Shown: positions 27,504 to 35,676 of the stretch, one piece after another
How positions within the stretch are numbered: the stretch's first letter is position 1
Layout of the letters: each line of letters opens with the position of its first letter
Assembly: GCF_001456115.1 (NCBI RefSeq)
Contig: NZ_CP013264.1
Coordinates: 914,001 to 978,000, forward strand
Direction of reading: 5' to 3'
Length of the DNA stretch: 64,000 nt
DNA from: Sphingobium baderi
GTDB lineage: Bacteria; Pseudomonadota; Alphaproteobacteria; Sphingomonadales; Sphingomonadaceae
The notes under the pieces: generated by a model
What the model was told of the DNA's origin: nothing
Seen by the model: the letters and a program-made list of their open reading frames with translations, nothing else
Databases searched by the model: none
Translations under genes and position numbers: made by a program

Positions 27504-28434
27504 TCCGGTCGCCTTGCTGGCTCTGGCGCTCGATGCGGCGGTGGGCTGGCCGCAGTCGCTGTATCGCCGGATCGGTCATCCGGTGGGCGTCTTTGCCCGG
27601 ATCATCGACTTGGCGGAGAGGCGATGGAATGATCACTCGCGTTCCGATGGACAGCGGCGAATGGCCGGGGTGACCACCGTGCTGATCCTCCTGGCTATCG
27701 CGGGCGGAGCGGGCTGGGTTCTGCAGAGTCTGTTCGCGGCTATGGCCGGGGCTTGGGCCTGGCCGTTGATCGCGCTCCTGGCCTGGCCGGGTCTGGCGCA
27801 GCGCAGCCTTCACGACCATGTCCGCCCGGTTGCCGAGGCACTGGAGCGACAGGATATTCCCGCTGCGCGAGCCGCGGTGGGCATGATCGTAGGCCGTGAT
27901 ACATCGGATCTTGATGAAGCGGGCGTCACTCGCGCGGCAATTGAGAGCCGGGCGGAAAGCTTTTGCGATGGGGTGGCGGCGCCGCTCTTCTGGCTCCTGC
28001 TTCTCGGTTTGCCCGGCATCTGGGCCTACAAGGCGATCAACACCGCCGACAGCATGATCGGGCATCGCGAGGAGCGATGGCGCGCTTTCGGTTGGGCCGC
28101 GGCGCGCAGCGACGATGCGATGAATCTTGCACCGGCGCGTCTCGCCGGATTGCTGATCTGCCTGTGCGGCGGAGGTGGTTGGCAGATCATGTGGCGCGAC
28201 GCGGCCAACCATGCCTCACCCAATGCGGGTTGGCCCGAGGCGGCGATGGCCGGTGTGCTGAGGCTGCGACTGGCGGGGTCGATCGCCTATGACGGCATTC
28301 TTTCACACAAGCCCTGGATCGGCGAGGGCGATCGCTCTGCCGGGGCTGAGGATATTCGGCGTGGGCTGAGCATCTATCGCCGGGCTTGCCTGTGTCTGTG
28401 GTTCATGGCGGGGGGCGTGGCATGGGCGCTGTAA
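27496..28434 (+). CDS. cbiB: Adenosylcobinamide-phosphate synthase
   Basis: The 312-residue membrane protein (CbiB; CobD in P. denitrificans) attaches the aminopropanol linker to adenosylcobyric acid. Family segments are ALALDAAVGWPQSLYRRIGH, GMIVGRDTSDLDEAGVTRAA, ESRAESFCDGVAAPLFW, AYKAINTADSMIGHREERW and HASPNAGWPEAAMAGVL. It starts eight bases inside cobD and ends 13 bases inside cobQ. Confidence 0.94.
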   Translation: MADPVALLALALDAAVGWPQSLYRRIGHPVGVFARIIDLAERRWNDHSRSDGQRRMAGVTTVLILLAIAGGAGWVLQSLFAAMAGAWAWPLIALLAWPGLAQRSLHDHVRPVAEALERQDIPAARAAVGMIVGRDTSDLDEAGVTRAAIESRAESFCDGVAAPLFWLLLLGLPGIWAYKAINTADSMIGHREERWRAFGWAAARSDDAMNLAPARLAGLLICLCGGGGWQIMWRDAANHASPNAGWPEAAMAGVLRLRLAGSIAYDGILSHKPWIGEGDRSAGAEDIRRGLSIYRRACLCLWFMAGGVAWAL

Positions 28435-29615
28435 TGCTTCAGGGCACCGGCTCCGACGTCGGCAAATCCGTGCTGGTGGCGGGGCTGTGCCGTGCACTGG
28501 TGAAACGCGGACTGCGGGTCTTGCCGTTCAAGCCGCAAAATATGTCCAACAATGCGGCTGTCACCAGCGACGGCGGCGAGATCGGGCGAGCGCAGGCCTT
28601 GCAGGCGATCGCCTGCGGGGTTGCACCGCATACCGACATGAACCCCGTGCTGTTGAAGCCCTCGATCATCGACCCGGCCGACGCGGCGATGATCGAGGGC
28701 TTCATCATCAACAAGTTCCGGGGCGATCCCGCCCTGTTCGCCGATGGCTACGCCCAAATCGAGAGCCTGTCGGGCTGGCGTGGATTCGGCGTTGTTCCTT
28801 GGTTGAATGCAACCGCCCGGCTGCCCAGCGAGGATGCCGTGGTGCTGGAGCGTGACAGCACGCGCGCGGGAGGCAGCAAGCTGATCGCTTGCCCGATCCT
28901 GCCGCGCATCTCCAATTTCGATGACCTCGATCCGCTTAAGCTCGAAGAGGGTATCGAACTGCACATGGTCCCGCCCGGACAGCCGATCCCGGCGGAGTCG
29001 GCGCTCATCATCCTGCCCGGATCGAAGGCGACCATCGCCGATCTGGCTACACTGCGCGGCGAAGGCTGGGACATCGATATTCTCGGGCATCATCGGCGCG
29101 GCGGGCTGATCATGGGGCTTTGCGGGGGTTACCAGATGCTCGGCAAAAGCATTGCCGACCCCGATGGGCTGGAAGGTCCGGCTTGCGTCGCAAATGGCCT
29201 TGGCCTGCTCGATGTCGAAACGCACTTGCACGCGCACAAGGCGCTGCGCCCGGTCAGCGGGATAGCGATGGGCGCACCCTTTCAGGGATATGAAATGCAT
29301 ATGGGCCAGACCAGCGGACCGGATACGGAGCGTCCCTTCGCCAGGTTCTCTGATGGTCGCCGCGATGGCGCGGTAAACGCGGCGGGGACAGTGTTCGGTT
29401 CCTATGTCCATGGCCTTCTGGCCGATGCAGGGCTTCGCCACGCGCTTCTGTCGCGCATGGCTGTCGAAGCCGGGGGTGTGGACTATGGTGTCTCTATCAA
29501 ACTGGCGCTGGATGAGATCGCATTCGCGCTGGAGGAGCATCTCGATATCGATGCGCTCATGGCGCTGGCCAAGGCGGAGCGATCCACCTCCGGCCTGGCG
29601 GGATTCAGGACATGA
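28422..29615 (+). pseudogene. cobQ: Cobyric acid synthase CobQ with internal deletion
   Basis: The frame is open but encodes only 397 residues, against about 485-510 in the family. The N-terminus is intact: MLQGTGSDVGKSVLVAGLCR (P-loop) and PFKPQNMSNNAAVTSDGGEIG. Right after NPVLLKP (about residue 85) it jumps to the segment IDPADAAMIEGFIINKFRGD. The roughly 97 residues that normally lie between are missing, including the conserved VEGAGS and DIDRGG segments. The glutaminase half is normal (MGLCGGYQMLG, VHGLL). Glutamine-dependent amidation of the b, d, e and g side chains is probably lost. A start at 28434 is also possible. Either a true deletion or an assembly collapse would explain it. Confidence 0.8.
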
Positions 29616-30139
29616 GCAATGCCTTTTCTCACCTGCTGGTGCTGGGCGGCGCGCGTTCGGGGAAGAGCCGCTTTGCCCAAGGGCGGGCCGAAGCCCTGAC
29701 GGGTAAGCTGGTCTATCTGGCGACGGGCCAAGCCTTCGATGAGGAGATGCGCGAGCGGATCGCCCTGCACCGGGCCGATCGCGGCCCGCGCTGGTCGACT
29801 GTCGAGGCGCCGCTGGATCTGGCGGAGACGATTACGGCATGCAGCACGCCGAAAACGGTAGTGCTGGTAGATTGCCTGACGCTCTGGGCGTCGAACCTGA
29901 TGCTGGCAGAGCGGGATGCCGCTGCGGCCACGGAAGGGCTGATCTGCGCGGTTTCAGCCGCACGGGGGCCGGTCATTCTGGTCGCCAATGAAGTGGGGCT
30001 CGGCATTGTACCAGACAACGCGCTTGCCCGAAGATTCCGTGATGTTGCGGGCAGGATCAATCAGGTGATGGCGGCAGCGACTGACGAGGTCGTTATGATG
30101 TTTGCTGGTCTGCCTTTGGCGCTCAAATCCAAAGGATGA
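29612..30139 (+). CDS. cobU: Adenosylcobinamide kinase / guanylyltransferase
   Basis: The 175-residue bifunctional enzyme is CobU in enterics and CobP in P. denitrificans. It has the P-loop VLGGARSGKSRFAQ (9-22), LVYLATGQAFDEEMRERIA, IALHRADRGPRWSTVEAPLDL with the guanylylated histidine, VLVDCLTLWASNLML, and VANEVGLGIVPDNALARRFRD. It phosphorylates cobinamide and converts it to the GDP form used by CobS. Its start overlaps the cobQ stop (ATGA). It is the last gene of the cluster. Confidence 0.95.
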   Translation: MSNAFSHLLVLGGARSGKSRFAQGRAEALTGKLVYLATGQAFDEEMRERIALHRADRGPRWSTVEAPLDLAETITACSTPKTVVLVDCLTLWASNLMLAERDAAAATEGLICAVSAARGPVILVANEVGLGIVPDNALARRFRDVAGRINQVMAAATDEVVMMFAGLPLALKSKG

Positions 30140-30181
30140 ATGGCGTTCAGGTGACTGCCCAGTCAAGGCTTTTGGCGTTCT

Positions 30182-30505
30182 CTATGCAGCCTCGACCGCA
30201 TGAGCCTCGAACGCCACGCCAAGGCGTTTGCGGACAGCGCCGAAGATTGCCGCAAGATTGTCCATACTCGGATTGCCCTTTTCCGAAAGCATCCGGTGCA
30301 GGCTCTTGCTCGGACGGTTGGTTTCCGTCGCCAGTTCCTCGAAGCCGACCGAGGCATTGACCAGATCGCGCAGGATCAGCCGCGCGACGTGCGGTTCCCC
30401 ATTGAGGAACGCGGTCGCCGCTTCATCGAGCATGGCCTTGGCGAAGGCGGGATCGCGCGTCGCGCGTTCCTTCACCGTCTCCTTGAAGTCGCGGGTCAGC
30501 ACCAT
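30182..30505 (-). CDS. HigA-like antitoxin (HTH)
   Basis: The 107-residue protein has a Cro/XRE-type HTH near residues 55-95 (FEELATETNRPSKSLHRMLS, then SMDNLAAIFGAVRKRLG). The N-terminal part (FAKAMLDEAATAFLNGEPHV) is typical of addiction-module antidotes paired with Gp49/HigB toxins. It follows the toxin gene by four bases on the same strand. It lies between the B12 cluster and the integrase, so it probably belongs to the mobile element. Confidence 0.85.
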   Translation of the reverse strand: MVLTRDFKETVKERATRDPAFAKAMLDEAATAFLNGEPHVARLILRDLVNASVGFEELATETNRPSKSLHRMLSEKGNPSMDNLAAIFGAVRKRLGVAFEAHAVEAA

Positions 30506-30509
30506 CTTG

Positions 30510-30848
30510 TCACTTCCTGTCTTTCCTGGCCGCCGCCTTGCGGGCCTTGTATTCGCTCAGCAGCCCGCCGGCCCGATCGATGTCGGACTGCTGCCGCTTC
30601 TTCGTTCCGCCCACGAACAGGATGATGAGTTCATCCCCATCCTGGGCAAGATAGAGCCGGTAGCCCGGTCCCCAATCGATCCGGTATTCCCCGAGTCCGC
30701 CGCCGATCCATTTGACGTTCGAAAGATTGCCCAGTTCCATCCGGACGATGGCAGTCGCCACCTTGGCCGAAGCCTGGGAATCGAGATCGTCGAACCATGA
30801 TCGGAACGGGCTGGAGCCGTCCTCGCGAATATACTCCTGAACAATCAA
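30510..30848 (-). CDS. HigB/RelE-type toxin (Gp49-like)
   Basis: The 112-residue protein has FRSWFDDLDSQASAKVATAI, GLGEYRIDWGPGYRLYLAQ and ELIILFVGGTKKRQQSDI, the core of phage-derived Gp49/HigB-family toxins (RelE superfamily mRNA interferases), with a very basic tail. The toxin gene comes first and the antitoxin second, the higBA order. A palindromic operator candidate lies 15 bp before its start. Confidence 0.87.
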   Translation of the reverse strand: MIVQEYIREDGSSPFRSWFDDLDSQASAKVATAIVRMELGNLSNVKWIGGGLGEYRIDWGPGYRLYLAQDGDELIILFVGGTKKRQQSDIDRAGGLLSEYKARKAAARKDRK

Positions 30849-30862
30849 CTCACGCCCTTTCG

Positions 30863-30880
30863 GGTAACATATACGTTACC
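30863..30880. promoter_or_regulatory. Palindromic operator candidate for toxin-antitoxin pair
   Basis: GGTAACATATACGTTACC has perfect GGTAAC/GTTACC arms and lies just upstream of the toxin gene. HigA-type antitoxins usually autorepress from such sites. Confidence 0.5.
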
Positions 30881-30903
30881 AATTGTCCAGTGATGACCCT
30901 CGA

Positions 30904-32172
30904 TCAGGCGACCAGGCGCATACGGTCCAACTTGGCCGCGCCCTGCGCGAGCAAGCGGGCGATCTCGTCCGATGTGCGTCGGACGGCGAGCTTCAAGGCT
31001 TCGTCGATATGGATGTAGTCCTGCGTCACATTCTGCGATGCATGGCCCAGCATCGCCCTGATTGTCAGTTCCGAGAAGCCGAGTTCGCCGGCGATGCTGC
31101 CAAACGTGTGCCGCAGGGTATGGGGAGTAACATTGGCAAGGCCGGCGAGCTGGCAGACCCGTTTGAGGCAGGCGCTGACCGCCGTGTACGGACCATCCGC
31201 CGTTGCCGATGGAAACACGTGCGGATTGCCCGCGATCTCCGCTTGCAAGACGACGACCTTGATCGCTTCCGGCCCGATCGCGCGAATCTGCGCGTCGCCC
31301 TTAGTATCCGGGAAGGCGACAAAGCCGCCCATTGGATTGACCCAGGTTCGCTGCATCGCCTGCGCTTCTTCGCGGCGGTAGCCGGTGAGGAGAAGCGTGC
31401 GGATGACTGCAAGCGCGGTAGGACTTTCGCCATTGTGCTCGGCATATGCCATCGCCTTGCCCAGCGCCTCGATCTCGGCAACGCTGAGGCGCCGCGTTCT
31501 TTTCTTCCCCGCCAGCTTCTTCGCCCCCTTGGTCGGGTGCTCGACGAGAAGCCCTTTATGCTTGGCATGTCCGAGGATCGCCTGGAGGGTGCCCACGCAG
31601 CGCGCCGCCACGCCGGGTCCGCCGGTGGCCTTGCCGCCGCGACCGCCGGTGCGCGCTTTCTCGGTCTTCCCGTTCATGACATCGGTCTGCATCGCCTCGA
31701 CATCGGCAATTGTCAGATGGCGGGCGATCCGTTTGCCAAGCAGTGGCTTGATGTGCGTCCTGATACGGCTCTCGTCCATGTCGAGCGAGGACGCCTTGAT
31801 AGGCCGGTTCTTGCGCCCGAGTATCCGCCCGGCCCGTGCTTCGGTCAGATACCAGTCACACAGTTCATCGACATTCATCTCATTGCGCGTGCGGCGCGCC
31901 TCTTCCGCCGGGTCTTCTCCGGCAGCGACTGCGCCAAGCTTGATCTTGGCCAGATCGCGTGCCTGGTCGACCGTGAAGACACCAAAGCGCCCGATCTTGA
32001 CCCGGCGCAGGCGCCCCTCCGTGTTCACATATTGGATGACGAAGGTCTTCGCGCCCGTGGAGCCGACCCGGACCCCGAAGCCCTTGATCTCGGTGTCCCA
32101 GATGAAGTCCTGGCCCGCCTTCGGAGGGACGAGTGCGTCAACCGTCCGCTTGTTCAGCTTGGCTTGCGCCAT
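30904..32172 (-). CDS. int: Tyrosine-type integrase
   Basis: The 422-residue integrase has an N-terminal DUF4102-like domain (LNKRTVDALVPPKAGQDFIW), a SAM-like core-binding domain and a C-terminal catalytic domain. The active-site set is visible: Arg in LLTGYRREEAQAM, HTLRHTFGS, LGHASQNVTQDY with the nucleophilic Tyr. GGAGGAG seven bases before 32172 fixes the start; an in-frame upstream extension lacks support. It is divergent from and 182 bp away from a tRNA-Gly 3' fragment (32354-32398), the probable attachment site. Confidence 0.93.
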   Translation of the reverse strand: MAQAKLNKRTVDALVPPKAGQDFIWDTEIKGFGVRVGSTGAKTFVIQYVNTEGRLRRVKIGRFGVFTVDQARDLAKIKLGAVAAGEDPAEEARRTRNEMNVDELCDWYLTEARAGRILGRKNRPIKASSLDMDESRIRTHIKPLLGKRIARHLTIADVEAMQTDVMNGKTEKARTGGRGGKATGGPGVAARCVGTLQAILGHAKHKGLLVEHPTKGAKKLAGKKRTRRLSVAEIEALGKAMAYAEHNGESPTALAVIRTLLLTGYRREEAQAMQRTWVNPMGGFVAFPDTKGDAQIRAIGPEAIKVVVLQAEIAGNPHVFPSATADGPYTAVSACLKRVCQLAGLANVTPHTLRHTFGSIAGELGFSELTIRAMLGHASQNVTQDYIHIDEALKLAVRRTSDEIARLLAQGAAKLDRMRLVA

Positions 32173-32353
32173 CGGAAGCTCCTCCAATTTATTACGCGGG
32201 CTCCGGCCGACCCAAAAGTAATAGGGACGTAATAGAAATGAGCCGTTTCGCAGCGCATTGGAGGATAAGGCGGCGCAGCGCAAAATCAATATCTATTTGA
32301 AATATCGTATAAAATCGTATAATCGAAAACCGTGGCGTAGGCGGATATCGAAG

Positions 32354-32398
32354 TTGCCAAGGTTGGGGTCGAGGGTTCGAATCCCTTCGCCCGCTCCA
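32354..32398 (+). repeat. att site: 3' fragment of tRNA-Gly(GCC)
   Basis: The 45-bp sequence starts at the anticodon loop (TTGCCAA) and continues through the 3' anticodon stem, variable loop, T arm (GAGGGTTCGAATCCCTT) and acceptor end CGCCCGCTCCA, a perfect 3' half of tRNA-Gly with anticodon GCC. The 5' half is absent: the bases before it (CGAAG) cannot pair with GGTTG. This is the duplicated core left by integration at a tRNA 3' end, not a functional tRNA. Confidence 0.85.
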
Positions 32399-32431
32399 GA
32401 ATTCATAGATATATCAATGAATTCTGGAGCG
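32392..32431. repeat. 15-bp perfect inverted repeat at the att boundary
   Basis: CGCTCCAGAATTCAT (32392-32406) and its exact complement (32417-32431) are separated by a 10-base AT-rich loop. The left arm includes the tRNA-Gly 3' terminal bases. No U-tract follows, so it is a poor terminator. Confidence 0.7.
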
Positions 32432-32461
32432 TTGGGCTGCAAGATCAACATTCCGAACTTC

Positions 32462-32483
32462 CGTGGTCAACACGTGGTCAACA
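32462..32483. repeat. Tandem 11-bp repeat
   Basis: Two exact copies of CGTGGTCAACA abut at 32462-32472 and 32473-32483, 64 bp right of the att fragment. The rest of 32399-32662 has no supported gene. Confidence 0.6.
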
Positions 32484-32662
32484 CGCCTGCTTTACACGCT
32501 AGTTTATCCGATCGCCGTCACGGAGCGCATAGTTGACTAAGGTTTATGGCGCCGCGATCCTATTATGCGTGGGTGCTCTTTTACCGAGGCCGCGTTCCTG
32601 TGGTCGAGAATTACGGACATTATAAATATTCCGGCGTGGATGACTTTCGCGCATGTATCGCG

Positions 32663-33772
32663 TCAAGCGCCCGCGGGCGCCTTGCCTGCAGCCTTTGCTA
32701 CTGCAGTAAAGGCATCCAAGTTTTCAGCTTCGCGATCATGATTGAGCTGCGGTCCATAGCGCAGGACGAGGCCGGTCAGGCCGCAGTCGAACCATGGCTT
32801 GGCGCGCTCGGCGATGCGTTCGATCGGCCCCACCAGCCAGCCATCATCGATATAATCGTCCGGTACCGCGGCAATCGCCTCTTCCCAGAGTGATCCTTCC
32901 AGCAGGTTGCCACCGGCCTGCACCCGCGCTTCCGCGTCCTCGCCGCTGCCCGCCGCGATCAGTTCGGCCAGACGGTCGGCCATATCCTTGTAGCCGCGTG
33001 CTTCGATGAAGGGACGCTGGAGCGCGGACCAGGTGACGACATATTCCTTGAATGGCAGCATGGCCCGCCGCACGTCGCTGTCGACCAGCATGTCGACATG
33101 GGCCCATATGGAAAAACCGTCGAGGCCCTTGCCGTTTCCGGCTTTCGCGAACCCTTGTTCCAGCAGTGGCGCGAATAACTGCATGACGCCCGGCGCCCAG
33201 CCGGGTGGCATCCATCCTTCGGCGATCTCTGCGGCCAGGCTGATCATCTGCGGCCCGGACGCGCCGATGACGATCGGCGTGGGTGACATCACGTCCAGGC
33301 CGATTGCCGCCGGTTCCATCCCCTGCGCCCCCGGCCCCCGATAAGGGGCGGACCATTCCTCGCCTTGATGGTCGAGCGGGTGGCCGTTCAACCCCTGTCG
33401 CAACAGCGTCACGAAATCCCGCATGCGCTTGACCGGATTCCCCCACGGTCGCCCTTGGAAGCCTTCACACGCCATCGGGGCCGCGCTGCCCAAGCCTGCG
33501 ATCACGCGATTGCCGCCGGTCAAATGATTGAGTGTCTGGTAGCTCATTGCCGCCATCGCGGGCGCGCGTGCAGTCACTTCCATGATCCGTGTGCCAAGCT
33601 TCAGCCGGCTGGTACGCGCGGCGATATAGGCGAGCGGTGTCAGGCAGTCCGAACCATAGCCTTCGGCAGTGAACACGGCATCATAGCCCATGCGTTCGGA
33701 CAGGAGGATGCGCTCCATCGGCACCTCGAATCGCCTGTCCTGCCAGCGGATCTCCGTCGCAAGCTCGATCAT
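32663..33772 (-). CDS. LLM-class flavin-dependent oxidoreductase
   Basis: The 369-residue product has the luciferase-like TIM barrel. LSERMGYDAVFTAEGYGSD and LAYIAARTSRLKLGTRIMEV lie in the first third, followed by MSYQTLNHLTGGNRVIAGLG and TPIVIGASGPQMISLAAEIA. Members use FMN or F420 to oxidise or hydroxylate diverse substrates. It is the third gene of a minus-strand set, 45 bp after the SDR gene, which suggests a catabolic role. The substrate is unknown. Confidence 0.88.
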   Translation of the reverse strand: MIELATEIRWQDRRFEVPMERILLSERMGYDAVFTAEGYGSDCLTPLAYIAARTSRLKLGTRIMEVTARAPAMAAMSYQTLNHLTGGNRVIAGLGSAAPMACEGFQGRPWGNPVKRMRDFVTLLRQGLNGHPLDHQGEEWSAPYRGPGAQGMEPAAIGLDVMSPTPIVIGASGPQMISLAAEIAEGWMPPGWAPGVMQLFAPLLEQGFAKAGNGKGLDGFSIWAHVDMLVDSDVRRAMLPFKEYVVTWSALQRPFIEARGYKDMADRLAELIAAGSGEDAEARVQAGGNLLEGSLWEEAIAAVPDDYIDDGWLVGPIERIAERAKPWFDCGLTGLVLRYGPQLNHDREAENLDAFTAVAKAAGKAPAGA

Positions 33773-33817
33773 CGCGCATCCTTTCTTAAACGGCCGTCGT
33801 TGCCGTCTTGCTCGGTG

Positions 33818-34591
33818 TCACAGGCCCTGTCGGCCACCATCGATCAGATAATCCGCGCCGGTGATGAAGGCGGCAGCATCCGATGCCAGGAACAGCGCCA
33901 GCGCCGCTACCTCCTCCGGTTTGCCCGGCCGCTGCAGCATCGCGTCGGACAGCATCTGCTTCGCGATCACCGGATCGGCCAGATAAGCGGCATTGCCGGG
34001 CGTCTCGATCACGCCGGGACTGATGCTCACCACCCTGATCCCGTGCGGCGCACCCTCCAGCGCCAACTGGCGCGTCAGGCCCAGCACGGCCGCCTTGGCT
34101 GCGGAATGCGCGCATTGCGGTGCGGCGCGCGAGGCCGCATGGCCGGAAACCGAGGCAGTGTTGATGATGACGCCGCCATTTTTCTTTAAATAGGGCCAAG
34201 CATAATGGCTGACGAAGAAAACCAGATCGGCTTCGTTGCGCATGCTAAAGCGCCAGTCGTCGATGGTCATCTCGTCGATGGCGCCGAACCGAGCCGCCGA
34301 TCCATTATTGTAGACGATGTCGATCCGTCCGATTTCGGCGATCGCTCGCTCGACCCACGTCTTGGCACCGTCCGGGTCGCCGAAGTCCGTCTTGCCCCAG
34401 TCATGCATCACGCCCCCTGCCGCGCGCACTAGAGTGGTGGTTTCGGCATTGCCTTGTGCGTTGACGTCACCGCCAACAACAATGGCACCGGCCTCCGCAA
34501 AGGCTAGCGCCGCCGCGCGGCCTTGGCCGCCTGCCGTACCCGTGATCAGCGCGATGCGGCCGTCCAGCCGCTGGGACATGATAGCGCTCAA
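33818..34591 (-). CDS. SDR-family oxidoreductase
   Basis: The 257-residue short-chain dehydrogenase has the TGTAGGQG nucleotide loop near residue 17, YNNGSAA, the serine of IINTASVSGHAAS, and PGVIETPG. Where the catalytic Tyr of YxxxK normally stands, the sequence reads HSAAK, so Tyr is replaced by His. It overlaps the upstream CxxC protein gene by four bases. It may still bind NAD(P)H, but catalysis may be altered. Confidence 0.88.
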   Translation of the reverse strand: MSAIMSQRLDGRIALITGTAGGQGRAAALAFAEAGAIVVGGDVNAQGNAETTTLVRAAGGVMHDWGKTDFGDPDGAKTWVERAIAEIGRIDIVYNNGSAARFGAIDEMTIDDWRFSMRNEADLVFFVSHYAWPYLKKNGGVIINTASVSGHAASRAAPQCAHSAAKAAVLGLTRQLALEGAPHGIRVVSISPGVIETPGNAAYLADPVIAKQMLSDAMLQRPGKPEEVAALALFLASDAAAFITGADYLIDGGRQGL

Positions 34592-34836
34592 CGCCCGTCC
34601 TCCGGCCGATCGTCTTCGATGGTGATGCGCCGCACGCGTGGATCGACCTTCCGGGCGATCGGCAAGGCGATTTCCGCCAGCAGGTCGGCCGACATGCGAC
34701 AGACCGTGCAGGGGTCCTTGCCATCGAACAGACGCAGGTTCAGCGTGCCGGACATGGGATCGAACCGCCGGACCTCCAGGTCCAGCCCGTCGCCGTTGAT
34801 CAGCGGGCGCAACACGCCCAGCACTGCGTCATCCAT
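34588..34836 (-). CDS. NifU C-terminal-domain-like CxxC protein
   Basis: The 82-residue protein resembles the NifU C-terminal/Nfu scaffold: an N-terminal helix, then GDGLDLEVRRFDPMSGTLNL, with a CxxC in DPCTVCRMSADLLAEIA. Nfu domains carry or deliver Fe-S clusters. It precedes the SDR (four-base overlap) and LLM genes in one operon. Homology is short, so the function is tentative. Confidence 0.65.
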   Translation of the reverse strand: MDDAVLGVLRPLINGDGLDLEVRRFDPMSGTLNLRLFDGKDPCTVCRMSADLLAEIALPIARKVDPRVRRITIEDDRPEDGR

Positions 34837-34897
34837 TGCATCTCTCTCCTCACTGGATGGCTAACGCTGCAAAAGCGCTTGCGGTATGGCAACGGAT

Positions 34898-35566
34898 TTA
34901 ATGAAAGCGCTGCTTTCCACTTTCAGGGGAATTGCCGCGGTGGCTCTCAGGCTCAGCCAGATATGCCTCCAGCGCCTCACAACCCTTTTCGGTCAGAAGC
35001 GGCGCAAACGTCAGCCTCATGAAGCCTGGCACATCCGGTTGGCAATCGAGCTGATAGTTGCCCGTCACCATCGGGCCGAAACCGGTGCCGGACACGATGC
35101 AGTGAACAACCGCCGCGACATTTAGTGGCCGCATCAGCCCGGCGTGGATGGCGGGGTCGACCTGATGTTCTACGACATCATGGATATAGGCAAGTTCCCG
35201 ACGCACATAATGCTGTATGGAGGCTCCGGAGATTTCGAATTTGCTGTTTAGCAGATGTTCGCCACGACCGCGGCCATGATCTGCCAGATGTGCTATTCGC
35301 GCCTCGCAGAAGCTGAAAAGTGCGTCCAACTGGCCCGGGCCGCCCGCCGGATTTATACGTGGGTGATCGCCTCGTTCTATGGAGGCTTCGGCCGCCACGC
35401 GATACAACCCGTCCTTCGATCCGAACACCTCGTAGATCGTTGCGGTAGAGCAGCGCGCTTCCTTCGCGATCAGATTGATCGACATATCCTTCAGCGTGTG
35501 GGATCGAAAAGCCTCGATAGCAACATCTACGGCGCGTTGGATCGAGCGCGTCTTTTTATCGCTCAT
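34898..35566 (-). CDS. TetR-family transcriptional regulator
   Basis: The 222-residue regulator has an N-terminal HTH: IEAFRSHTLKDMSINLIAKE, then ARCSTATIYEVFGSKDGLY. A variable ligand-binding C-terminal half follows (residues 60-210). It lies between the TonB receptor and the Nfu-SDR-LLM genes on the same strand and may control either. No operator was firmly identified. Confidence 0.92.
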   Translation of the reverse strand: MSDKKTRSIQRAVDVAIEAFRSHTLKDMSINLIAKEARCSTATIYEVFGSKDGLYRVAAEASIERGDHPRINPAGGPGQLDALFSFCEARIAHLADHGRGRGEHLLNSKFEISGASIQHYVRRELAYIHDVVEHQVDPAIHAGLMRPLNVAAVVHCIVSGTGFGPMVTGNYQLDCQPDVPGFMRLTFAPLLTEKGCEALEAYLAEPESHRGNSPESGKQRFH

Positions 35567-35599
35567 AGTCCCCTCCTACGGTGACGCGGCTTACTTGAA

Positions 35600-35656
35600 C
35601 CAAGGGCAAGTGAGACCTGATTAAAGGCAAGGCCGCTGATGCGACCCTGCCCTTGG
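35600..35656. repeat. 9-bp inverted repeat between receptor and tetR
   Basis: CCAAGGGCA (35600-35608) and TGCCCTTGG (35648-35656) are exact complements 39 bp apart, just downstream of the TonB receptor stop and upstream of tetR. It could be a terminator arm pair or a looped operator. Confidence 0.4.
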
Positions 35657-35676
35657 CATGCCCAATCGTCGTCCGC

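Noticed and set aside
32330..32398. Complete tRNA-Gly gene
   Set aside because: Bases left of the anticodon loop cannot form the acceptor, D or 5' anticodon strands; only the 3' 45 bp match.
32546..32893. Plus-strand frame of 115 codons right of the att site
   Set aside because: Its 3' half is antisense to the LLM oxidoreductase and the 5' half shows no family feature.
34860..34920. Two AGCGCT palindromes near the Nfu-like gene start, considered as operator
   Set aside because: One lies inside tetR and six-base palindromes are common in this GC-rich sequence.
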